Below are positions 47,531 to 58,262 of a stretch of DNA of 64,000 bases, one piece after another; within the stretch, counting starts at the first letter, position 1, and each line of letters begins with the position of its first letter. Below the pieces are notes generated by a model. The model was not told the DNA's origin, ran no database searches, and saw only the letters and a list, made by a program, of their open reading frames with translations. Where the stretch lies: positions 233,882,242 to 233,946,241 of the forward strand of contig CM075670.1 in the NCBI GenBank assembly GCA_037962975.1. Reading direction: 5' to 3'. Made by a program: the position numbers and the translations under genes. Origin of the DNA: Clitoria ternatea (Eukaryota; Streptophyta; Magnoliopsida; Fabales; Fabaceae).

Positions 47531-50362
47531 TGATAGGTGCTTTATAACACAATAAATTAGATTCAGTTTGCTTAGGATTTTAATCATTATCCACTGTATT
47601 TCCTTTATTTATTATGATTTTTGCTTTCTTTCCACTATATTCTACTTGGGTATGTTATTTTGCATAAATTAAGGTAATAAAGGGTCAAAAACAAGAGAAA
47701 AACGACTATAAAATGAAAAAGAAACAAGAAGAACAAGCCCAAAGTGGAAAGAACTCTCTTTTTATGCTGAATTCCGACTCAGAATGATGAAATCCGAGTA
47801 GAATGACTTAAAAATAATTAAATCCGAGTAGAATGACTCAGAATGGAGCGTTGCCGAGTGAAATACTTCACTGTTGGAGGTGAATCCGAGTGGAAGGTTC
47901 CCTGTCAAAGCCATTTCGAGTGATAAATGCCTGACCCTGTTGGAGGTTCAATGCTGAAAAGAAATATGTCCCTGTCAGAGGTGAATCCGAGTGGAAGTTG
48001 CCCGAATGCAACCATTCCGAGTGAAAAAAGGGACTGACCTTCAATAAATATCGTTCAGAGCTATTGTCCGAGTGAAGGGATGCTGACTAAAGCAAGCTGA
48101 CTGGGGAACAAGTGTTTTTCTGGGCAAAGCTGTCCCGAGTGAGTTGATTCCGAGCAGAAAGAAGCCACTGAATGAATAAGTGTTGAATAAGGAGGTCTCT
48201 GAGTGATTTCATTCGGAGAAGATGGCATTCTCATGCGGAACAGGTCCTTTCTGAGTAGTTTGTTTTGGAAAAATGTCTCTTCAAGCAATGAAAGATCCAA
48301 CCTGGAATGAATCATTCTCGGGCAGACTCAGTTTCATACTAAGCCCGAGTGTGATGTCTCCAAGGAAGAAATTCGAGTCAAATGGGGAAGAGAGCTGCAT
48401 TTCCAACAAATCAAGGCTCAGACATAGGAAGAACTTCTACCAGCCAGATTCCAGAGTCTTTCAAGTTCAAATTTTTGAGTGAAAGGTATATCCGAGTGAG
48501 TTGATTGACGACTAAAGGCAATTCCTAGTGAAAATCAACTCGGACTTTCGAATGAAGGTGTCCGAGTGCATCATTTGAATAAGTTAAGGAAGGGTCATTC
48601 TCGACTGAGTGACTATCAAGCAAATCCGAGCAAAGGTTTCTCCGAGTGGTTCAATTCCAAAGACATATCCGAGTGAAAAAGTGAAAGAAGACTTCTCGCT
48701 TGAGCGAGCCTTTCTCCGCTTGAGCGAGATTATCACAAAATGGTTTCCTTCAACAAATGCTTAAGCGAAATAAATTCTCGCTTGAGCGAAGGATGGACAG
48801 TGAGCTACTAGAGTGTTTTCACTTAAGCAAGAATCTCTCACTCAAGCGAAATGAAGAGAAAAATTAGCATCAGGGGTCTTCGCGCTTAACACCGTCCCCT
48901 TAACTCAACACCGAGCAAAGCTTTCACTCGGTCTTGTGTACAAAAGGCACTTTTTCCACTTGGATTGTTTCCCACTGTGGTTGTATACCGACTGAGGCAC
49001 CAAATCTGAGTCAAAAAGAGCAAACCGACTCCATAATTCCACCGAATGACCTTGCTGACTTGGATTTCCACTATCCAAGTGGATCCTTGACTTATGGGGG
49101 GCGGCTGACAACATCCAGGCTGTCTCTCCACCGTTCCCTATAGCTGTCATCATCCAGGCTGTCTCCAAGTTGTGATTGTGGGGCGGCTAACACAAAAAAT
49201 TAATAAAAAAGGCCCACTAGCCACCGATTCTTAATGTTCCCGAGTTCTATAAATACAGGGGGGAGAAGCGTTACTAAGGCGTCACCTTTGAGTTCTCATT
49301 CTTCAGCTTCATTCTATTTTTTCTTTCCTTTCTCTTTCGTTTTTCCGTTCCTTTTTCTTTCTTTCTTCTTCGTTTTTTTTTCTCCGTTCTTTTTTCTTTC
49401 TCTTTTACTTTCTTTCTCTTTTATTTTCTTTTTCTTTCTTTTATTTTAAGAGTTGTGAATTGGGAAATTGAGTGTTCAAATTTGTAATTGGTGGAGGAAT
49501 ATTGCAACAAGGAAATATAGTGGTAAATTATTCTGAGCTTTTGGAGAAACCTGTAAGTCTTTATTTTTACCATGTCTTGTATGTTTTATTTTTCCATTAA
49601 TTATATGAATTTGAATTATTTCATGAGTAGCTAAATTAATTATCTTGGGATAAAGGGGGTGTGATAATATTTTATATTAATGTTATTTTAACTTGGAATT
49701 AAATAAATTTCTGTTTTCCATTTAGTTTAAAAAATGCTCAATGCTCTTAGTAATTCTTAACAAGAACTTAAGTGATAAAACTGTATACTTACGGGTATAT
49801 TAGTAAATTTAAGTAATTAATAGAATCGAGAGATTTATTGTTACTGGAAAGTTTTTGAACTAAACCTAAGTTTTTGAAATGCTTTTTGTGAGCTCGGTAA
49901 AACTGTGAAAGTAATCAAAATCTTTTGGGGAATTTTTAAAAGGGATTTTCACAAAATGATAATGTGCCTTTTCTAAGGATTAAACAGCGCTTTCCATAGG
50001 TTAGGTACATTAATAGGATTCCTAGAGGAACATATTAATTAGCTTAAGGAAAATCCACCGTGGAAAACTTAATTTGATTCTTATTTATGAAAAGTTAAAA
50101 TTCATTAACATGAAATAGAGTCTTGATCCCCCGAAATCCTAAGATATTCTCAACTCTGATTTTTAAGTGTCAGGTAAATTTTATTTTTGTATTTATTCGT
50201 ACTCTGTGCAACTTAATTTTGTGCTTTATTTTACAAAAACCTTAAAAATCAATTGTGTGGATAATTAAATTTCAATATGCTGGTACTTTGAACACAGTCC
50301 CTGTGGAGAACAATAATATTTTATATTACGCGACATAACCTGTGCGCTTATAGGCCCTGTCA
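47531..50362 (+). repeat. E5 5' LTR (2832 bp)
   Basis: TGATAGGTGC...CCCTGTCA. TATAAAT at 49248-49254, pyrimidine-rich leader at 49310-49450. The U5 hairpin (50339-50354) has a changed loop TGCGCTTA. Confidence 0.95.
47790..49254 (+). promoter_or_regulatory. E5 U3: TCCGAGTG array, CTCGCTTGAGCGAG cluster and TATA box
   Basis: Many TCCGAGTG copies at 47790-48680 are followed by five or six CTCGCTTGAGCGAG / TCGCTTAAGCGA palindromes at 48690-48855, CACTCGG copies, then TATAAAT at 49248-49254. The 3' LTR repeats this (cluster 53850-54012; TATAAAT 54404-54410). Confidence 0.55.
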
Positions 50363-50368
50363 AGATTT

Positions 50369-50386
50369 TGGCGCCGTTGCCGGGGA
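50369..50386 (+). other. E5 primer-binding site (tRNA-Asp type)
   Basis: TGGCGCCGTTGCCGGGGA, 6 nt after the LTR, a perfect match to the expected tRNA-Asp complement. Confidence 0.93.
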
Positions 50387-50504
50387 CTGTTGTCCCTCAA
50401 ATATCGGCAATATTGAAATTCGATTAGATCATACTTGTTAATATTTTTTTCGTTTGTTTTATTTCTAGTTATTTATTTTTATTTTTATTTTTCACACTTG
50501 ATCT

Positions 50505-51356
50505 TTGTTTGTTATGGACTTCTTAACAGGTGCTACTGACTTTTATTGTTCGATTTATGGTGATTCAAGACATGCTGCTACAAATTGCTATTTTGCAATA
50601 TCCTTAAACCACCATGAACAAGAATTTCATCAGTTGGATGCTATTGGGAACTATAACCATAGCAGTGATTTTAGAAGCTTACCAGTATTCCAAAACTACC
50701 CTCAAAAATCCAAACTTGAAATACTGATGGAAAATTTTGTGAGCACCCAAGAAAAATGAAATGAAGAGTTCTCAAATGCCATAAAAACCTTAGCTTCAAA
50801 GGTGGACTCTCTGGCCACCCATAACAAAATTTTGGAGAATCAAATTGTCCAACAGACCTCTTTTTCTATGAGAACACCAAAAACATTTCCTGTAAAACCT
50901 GAGGTGGGACCATCTAACCACACCATGGATATCATTCTTAGGAGTGGTAGTCATTATGATGATCCAGTTGGCATAACTAAAGAAGAAGCTAAGGAAGAGA
51001 AGAAATTTGATGAGTCTCTATCTCATCCGATAATTAAGGAGAGCAGTACATTGATCCAAAAGAAGGTATTGCCCAAGCTTCAGGATCCAGGTATTCTAGA
51101 GGGTATTCCTATCAAGGTAGGAAAATTTTACATACCTGTTAACTTTGTTATGCTTGAAATAGATTTTATTGACCAAGTGGTAGAGAAAGAGGCAATCCAA
51201 AACCTCCCTCTTGATCCGCTTGAATATGTTTTATCTTATGACTTTTTAGGCATTTCAAAAACACACTTCTGTGATTTTTTGGCTAAAAGAGAACTGATCC
51301 CTAAGGTAGAATTCAGACCACTAAAACCTGTGTTCAGGTATGAATTGTATAGTTAA
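50505..51356 (+). pseudogene. E5 gag/protease remnant with serial internal deletions
   Basis: One frame with a single TGA at 50757-50759. It starts near ATG 50514 at a point matching E3 position about 20855, so the whole capsid is gone. The knuckle is degenerate (C-SI-Y-GDSR-H-AATN-C; second Cys is Tyr). The gag tail follows (SKLEILMENF, NKILENQIVQQ). Then, relative to E3, short retained blocks (LIQKKVLPKLQDPG, GIPIKVGKFYIPVNFVMLE, DQVVEKEA...DPLE) are joined across deletions that remove the protease active site, and it stops at 51354-51356. RT to IN are missing. The last part (50802-51356, 184 codons) stays open across at least three deletion junctions. Confidence 0.8.
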
Positions 51357-52686
51357 GCAGGTTTAGAAAAGTCTGGCTGAAGACTTAAAACTTAGCACTT
51401 GTGGGGAGGTAACCCCATGTCTTTAATAAATTAAAAAACAAAAAAAAACAAAAAAACAAAAAACAACTATGTCAACTCCTGGTTTGGGGTTACTACAGGT
51501 AAGTTTTCTTATCCTTTTGTCATCCATTTTAACATTGAGGACAATGTCAAATTCTGGTTTGGGGTGGTAGGTAAGAAAACTTAACTGTTTTGTTTACGTT
51601 ATGTGATTGTTATATTTTTCATGCATGTGTGTTTTCCTTGTTTTGTTTGTAATCTTGTAATTTACCATGATTGCATGATAAATTTACTTTAAACACAAGG
51701 CTAAAATATCTAAGGACCCCAAAATTTTGAGTAAAATTTTCAAAATTTGATTATTTAAATGCCAAATAAATTCTTAAATGAACCTTATGTGATTAAAATT
51801 TTCTTTGAAAAAGACTTTCCATGGTTAGACTTGAGCCAAAATGGGATATTTACCAAACAAATTTTCAAAACCCATATTTTCTTGATTGAGTAAATCTCAT
51901 AGTCATTAATATTCTAGAACTTGTTTTTCAACCAATTCAAAATGGTTTTTGATTATATGTCTTAGGATGATAAAGGCATAATTAGGTCTTATTCTTAAGC
52001 CTCAGAATTTTGCATAATTTGACCCCTAGTTGCCCCTTTTGAGCCTGAAAGTGAAAATTTTTCTTTGAAACCTTTCATTTTCTCTTAATGGTGAAAAAGT
52101 TGGAAATTTAGTGGAGCAAAGAAATAAAAAAAAAGGACTTAAGAAAAATATGGTATTGAATGCAAATAAAAGCAAGAAAAAGAAAACAAAATCAAAAGGA
52201 TGATATTGAATGAATTCCAAAAAGTCCATAAAAGTTCAAAAATTTGCTCTGTTAAATTTATGATGATAATTTGAATCATTCATGACTGTTAAAGCCCTTT
52301 TGTATTCCATTTTTCTTGAAATCCCTACCCTGACAATACAACCCAAGGCCACGTTACAACCTTTGAAAGACCTTTAGACTTTGACATATTTTCTATCTAA
52401 ATTGTGGAGTTTCTAGTTTATTAACAAGCTTATGGTAATATTTTTTGACTATGATGATTTGAGAGATACACAAACCTTGAAACACTTGAGTGAAGATTGT
52501 GAGACGAGTATCTAAAGTCTTGACATTGAAAATTGATTCACATAAGAAAAAAAATAAAATTGGCATTTGAATAAATCTTTTTCTTTGTTTTGGATTCTTA
52601 GTTTATTAAGCTTAGTGTTTTCTGTGTCTTATCTTATAAATATGGTGATTGCTTGAGGACAAGCAATGTTTTGGTTTGGGGTATTT
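51357..52686 (+). other. E5 3' untranslated region and polypurine tracts
   Basis: Closely matches the E3 3' UTR: GAGGACAATGTCAAATTCTG plus GTTTGGGGTGGTAGG at about 51538-51572, and the terminal GAGGACAAGCAATG with GGTTTGGGGTATTT at 52656-52686. It is retained in full while the coding region was lost. Confidence 0.78.
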
Positions 52687-55517
52687 TGATAAGTGCTTTA
52701 TAACATAATAAATTAGATTCAGTTTGCTTAGGATTTTAATCATTATCCACTGTATTTCCTTTATTTATTGTGATTTTTGCTTTCTTTCCACTATATTCTA
52801 CTTGGGTATGTTATTTTACAGAAATTAAGGTAATAAAGGGTCAAAAACAAGAGAAAAACGACCATAAAATGATAAAGAAACAAGAAGAACAAGCCCAAAG
52901 TGGAAAGAACTCTCTTTTTATGCTGAATTCCAACTCAGAATGATGAAATCCGAGTAGAATGACCCAAAAATAATCAAATCCAAGTGGAATGACTCAGAAT
53001 AGAGCGTTGCCGAGTGGAATACTTCACTGTTGGAGGTGAATCTGAGTGGAAGGTTCCCTGTCAAAGCCATTCCAAGTGATAAATGCCTGACCCTATTGGA
53101 GGTTCAATGCTGAAAAGAAATATGTCCCTGTCAGAGGTGAATCCGAGTGGAAGTTGTCCGAATGCAACCATTCCAAGTGAAAAAAGGGACTGACCTTCAA
53201 TAAATACCAATCAGAGCTATTGTCCGAGTGAAGGGATGCTGACTGAAGCAAGCTAATTGGGGAACAAGTGTTTTTCTGGGCAAAACTGTCCCGAGTGAGT
53301 TGACTCCGAGCAGAAAGAAGCCACAGAATGAATAAGTGTTGAATAAGGAGGTCTCCGAGTGATTCCATTCGGAGAAGATGGCATTCTCATGCGGAACAGG
53401 TCCTTTCCGAGGAGTTTGTTTCAGAAAAATGTCTCTTCAAGCAATAAAAGATCCGACCGGGAATGAATCACACTCGGGCAGACTCAGTTTCATACTAAGC
53501 CTGAGTGTGATGTCTCTAAGGAAGACATCCGAGTTAGTTGGGGCAGAGAGCTGCATTTCCAAGCAAATCAAGGCTCAGATATAGGAAGAACTTCTATCAG
53601 CCAGATTCCAGAGTCTTTCAAGTTCAAATTTCTGAGTGAAAGGTATATCCGAGTGAGTTGATCGACGACTGAAGACAATTCCTAGTGAAAATCAACTCAG
53701 ACTTCCGAATGAAGGTGTCTGAGCGTATCATTTGAATGAGTTAAGGAAGGGTCATTCTCGACTTAGTGACTATTAAGCAAATCTGAGCAAAGGTTTCTCT
53801 GAGCGGTTCAATTTCAGAGACATATCCGAGTGAAACAGTGAAAGAAGACTTCTCGCTTGAGCGAGCCTTTCTCCGCTTGAGCGAGATTATCACAAAATGG
53901 TTTCCTTCAACAAACGCTTAAGCGAAATAAATTCTCGCTTGAGCGAAGGATGGACAGTGAGCTATTGGAGTGTTTTCGCTTAAGCGAGAAACTCTCGCTC
54001 AAGCGAAATGAAGAGAAAAATTAGCATTAGGGGTCTTCGCGCTTAACACCGTCCCCTTTACTCAACACTGAGCAAAGCTTTCACTCGGTCTTGTGTAGAA
54101 AAAGCACCTTTTCCACTCGGACTGTTTCCTACTATGGTTGTATACCGACTGAGGCACCAAATCCGAGTCAAAAAGAGCAAACCGACTCCATAATTCCACC
54201 GAATGACCTTGCTGACTTGGATTTCCACTATCCAAGGAGATCCTTGACTTATGGGGGTGGCTGACAACATCCAGGCTGTCTCTCCACCGTTCCCTATAGT
54301 TGTCATCATCCAGGATGTCTCCAAGTTGTGATTGTGGGGCGGCTGACACAAAAAATTAATAAAAAAGGCCCACTAGCCACCGATTCTTAATGTTCCCGAG
54401 TTCTATAAATACAGGGGGGAGAAGCGTTACTAAGGCGTCACCTTTGAGTTCTCATTCTTCAGCTTCATTCCATTTTTTCTTTCCTTTCTCTTTCATTTTT
54501 TCGTTCCTTTTTCTTTCTTTCTTCTTCATTTTTTTTCTCCGTTCTTTTTTCTTTCTCTTTTATTTTCTTTCTCTTTTATTTTTTTTTTCTTTCTTTTATT
54601 TTAAGAGTTGTGAATTGGGAAATTGAGTGTTCAAATTTGTAATTGGTGGAGGAATATTGCAACAAGGAAATACAGTGGTAAATTATTCTGAGCTTTTGGA
54701 GAAACCTGTAAGTCTTTATTTTTACCATGTCTTGTATGTTTTATTTTTCCATTAATTATATGAATTTGAATTATTTCATGAGTAGCTAAATTAATTATCT
54801 TGGGATAAAGGGGGTGTGATAATATTTTATATTAATGTTATTTTGACTTGGAATTAAATAAATTTTTGTTTTCCATTTAGTTTAAAAAATGCTCAATGCT
54901 CTTAGTAATTCTTAACAAGAACCTAAGTGATAAAATTGTATACTTGCGGGTATATTAGTAAATTTAAGTAATTAATAGAATCGAGAGATTTATTGTAACT
55001 GGAAAGTTTTTAAACTAAGCCTAAGTTTTTGAAATACTTTTTGTGAGCTCGGTAAAACTGTGAAAGTAATCAAAATCTTTTGGGGAATTTTTAAAAGGGA
55101 TTTTCACAAAACGATAATGGGCCTTTTCTAAGAATTAAGCAGCGCTTTCCATAGGTTAGGTACATTAATAGGATTCCGAGAGGAACATATTAATTAGCTT
55201 AAGGAAAATCCGCCTTGGAAAACTTAATTTGATTCTTATTTATGAAAAGTTAAAATTCATTAACATGAAATAGAGTCTTGATCCCCTGAAATCCCAAGAT
55301 ATTCTCAACTCTGATTTTTAAGTGTCAGGTAAATTTTATTTTTGTATTTATTCGTACTCTGTGAAACTTAATTTTGTGCTTTATTTTACAAAAACCTTAA
55401 AAATCAACTGTGTGGATAATTAAATTTTAATATGCTGGTACTTTGAACACAGTCCCTGTGGAGAACGATAATCTTTTATATTACGCGACATAACCCGTGC
55501 GCTTGCGGGCCCTGTCA
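52687..55517 (+). repeat. E5 3' LTR (2831 bp)
   Basis: TGATAAGTGC...CCCTGTCA. TATAAAT at 54404-54410; U5 hairpin at 55494-55509 with the unmodified TGCGCTTG loop. Confidence 0.95.
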
Positions 55518-57153
55518 CATGCCAAAGAGGATGGGAACCTAGTGGAGACGCGCTTCCAGGTTTATTTCAAGGAAAAATATAAGGGGTGTTTCCTCATTCT
55601 CGCACCTCGGCCAATGGAGAGGTATGCTGTCTAGTCCCAGACGAGAGGTCGGTATACATGTACGATTTCGTCTTCCAGAATTTTGGGGTACGCTTCCCCT
55701 TAATAGAATTTCAAATGGCCGTCCTCCGTTTCCTGGACTGTGCCCCCACGCAACTACATCCGAACAGTTAGGGTTTGGTGTGTGCCCCGGAAGTTCTTGG
55801 AGAGCACTTCAATTTCAAAGCCACTGTGGCAAAACTCTTCTACTACTGCCAAGTGGTCCGCCGTGCAAATAAGAAGGGCGGCCTCGGGTTCATCATGCTC
55901 CGGGCGTCGAGGGTGATAAATTTTAAATCCTTCACCAAATCTGCGAAGATTGACGGTCATTCATTCAAGCAGTACTATACACGAATTAGGGTAAAGAATA
56001 ATAAGCCGATCTTCTGGCTTAATAAGGAGGGGATCCCAAAGTTCCCCACCAGCTGGACACACAAGCACTTCTTGTTAATAAGCCGTGCTTATTACACCGA
56101 AGAGGGCGAACTCTCTTCTCACTCTGTAAAGGTGCTGAGTGCTATGAGGTCCCGCTCCATGGTCCTAAAGGGGTTTTCCTGCAAACTCCTCCTTGGGAAT
56201 GCCGAAGTCAAGGATGAATACCTTAGTAAATATCCGTTCTCTTACTTTTATATTATATTATATTTTTATTCCATCCGCTATACAAATGTCTATCCTTTCC
56301 CTTTTTGCAGCATAAATCAAAAGAGTTTCCTCTGAGATGCTCTCCCTGAAGTCTATGCTAGCGGATGATGATTCCTCCTCATATGAGAATAATATCTAAG
56401 CCAAGAGGAATTCCTTTAAGGCTGAGGCTCTATTGATCCCATTAACTTTCGATGTGGGGGATGGCATGCCCCTCCTAGAGGAGAAGAGCGGCGAGGAGCA
56501 AGCTCAAGAGCAGGAGTAGGAGCAGGTGCAGCTTGCCCCCGATAAGAAGAAAATAAGGAGAGTGCTTGTCAAGGCTGCGGAGAAGAAGAAGCCTTCTGCT
56601 GGGGGGTCTCCAGTAAAACGACAGAAGACACTGGAAGAGACCGGTATAAAGAAAGATAAAGGGAAAAAGCCGGTCGAATCCCTTTCTGCCCCTCCCTCTC
56701 ACACTGGCTCGGAGGCAGAGTCGGAGAGTAAGCTTCCTATGGTCAACTCCCCTCCGAAAGGATCCTACCTCTCTCCTTTCCTCTAGTTCCAAGGCTCCAT
56801 GCCTCCTAGACTCCCTAAACCAAGGTATTGCCTCCAACCTTCTCTTGAAGCTGCAGACTTAAAGAGTGCTTGCAAGGCCGGCCGCTGGCAGCTGGATGAA
56901 CTTTCTGGCCTATTGGACTCCTTAAGCAAAAAAGCGGATTACATGGAACAAGGTGAGAAACTTGAGGCCGATATCGCTGTAAAGGAGGCCTGGGAGGCCA
57001 AGCACGCTGAAACTGTGAGGGGAGTTGAGTCAGAACTGAAGAAGGCTAAAGATGTAGCATCCCTATTTTTAGTAGTAGTTTTAATCTTGTAAATTTTAAA
57101 GTATGGAAGTTCTGTAAGTGGTAATAAGTAAATAAAATACCCTGCGGGTAGTC
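55518..57153 (+). pseudogene. PF04195-like transposon gene, middle piece
   Basis: It resumes after the CATGC duplication. FRFPLIEFQMAVLRFLD-like residues and APTQLHPNS at about 55690-55771 match the conserved block of plant 'putative gypsy-type transposon' ORFs (RVPF..FQ..VL...APSQLHPNSWAF). A frameshift near 55610 and a TAG for the Trp after HPNS break it. Next come AKLFYYCQVVRRANKKGGLGF and an IPKFPTSWTHKHF block (family pattern FPLYW). A likely intron runs from GTAAATATCC near 56226 to TTTTTGCAG near 56309. Downstream are a Lys-rich segment (DKKKIRRVLVKAAEKKKPSA), a stop near 56786, and a coiled coil that ends around 57054 (KKAKD). The biochemical role of this family is unknown. Confidence 0.62.
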
Positions 57154-57449
57154 TGTAATATCCCAAAAATTTCATTCTCGTGTAAAATCATGGAATTTAT
57201 CTAGACCATTAATGATGTTATCTATTTTCTAAGTGAATCATGTCTTAGATAAGACTGTCTGAGTAAAGAAAGGAATCTGTTCCGAGTGACCGAGAAAAAT
57301 TCTGAGTAAAGGAATTGGTTTCTGAGTGAGGTATGACTGAGAGAACCAATTCCGAGTGGAGTCCTGGCCTCGGAGACAATTCTGAGTGAAGTGTGTCCGA
57401 GAGAACCACTTCTGAGTGAAAGGGGCTCTGGCTTTGAATAGAACATCTC

Positions 57450-57690
57450 CGAATCAAACATCTCCAAGTGACTCATTTCTGAGTCAAACATCTCTGAGTG
57501 ACTCGTTTCCGAGTCAAACATCTTCAAGTGACTCATTTCTGAGTCAAACACCATCAAGTGACTCGTTTCTAAGTAAAAAATCTCTGAGTGACTCGTTTTT
57601 GAGTGAAACGCCTTCGAGCGACTCGTTTCCGAGTCAAACATGTCTAAGTGACTCATTTCCAAGTCAAACGTCTTTGAATGAAACGTTTCT
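57450..57690 (+). repeat. 30-bp minisatellite
   Basis: About eight tandem copies of a 30-bp unit of the form GAGTCAAACATCTCNGAGTG ACTCGTTTCC. A frame through it reads SLSDSFPSQT repeatedly. I regard the ORF as a by-product of a 30-bp (10-codon) period. Confidence 0.85.
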
Positions 57691-58069
57691 GAGAGAAGTA
57701 CTTCCGAACGAAGAACAACTGATTTCGAATGAGTATTTCTCAGACCGATATATTTTTAAGTAGTAAATATCTGAGTGGGTTATCTCTGAGTTGAGTGTAA
57801 CTTTCCTGGCACCGACTGAAATATACCGAGTAAGTCATTTTCAAGGGAAGTACTTCTGGACAGAGAAAGGTTTTGACTTCGAATGAATATGTTTTCAAGT
57901 GAAAAGTTTCCGGGGGTAAGTAAATATCCGAGTGAAGAACCCATTCATTCGTACTCGGATGTCTTAAAGTTGTCGAGAGCTTGTGCTCGGCTCCGTCCTT
58001 GAAATTACCTTCGACTCTGAGTGATATTTTCAAGTGGAAAGATTTCTGAGAGGACTGATCAACTCTGAA

Positions 58070-58262
58070 TAATCTCTGTTATAAGATTTTCGAGTGACAA
58101 AACTCCAAATGATCTCTGTTGTAAGATTTTCGAGTGACACAACTCCGAATGACCTCTCAGTTGTAAGATTTCCGAGTGACACAACTCCAAATGATCTCTC
58201 AGTTGTAAGATTTCTGAGTGACACAACTCCGAATGACATTTCGGTTATATGATTTTCGAGTT
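58070..58262 (+). repeat. About 48-51-bp minisatellite
   Basis: Four to five tandem copies contain GTAAGATTTTCGAGTGACAC, then AACTCCGAATGACCTCTCAG. It is built from the same CGAGTGA word as the surrounding DNA. Confidence 0.8.

Larger units (their letters stand above)
47531..55517 (+). mobile_element. E5: deletion-derived, non-autonomous member of the E3 family
   Basis: LTRs 47531-50362 and 52687-55517 (2832 and 2831 bp), PBS, only 2.3 kb of internal sequence, a conserved 3' UTR and polypurine tract. Perfect duplication CATGC (47526-47530 and 55518-55522). The gag capsid, protease active site, RT, RNaseH and IN are all absent. Its LTR U3 carries an extra CTCGCTTGAGCGAG cluster not seen in E3. 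Confidence 0.95.

Noticed and set aside
57416..57763. 115-codon Ser-rich repeat protein (SLSDSFPSQT units)
   Set aside because: A 30-bp tandem repeat is a multiple of three and stays open by itself; no start context or homology.
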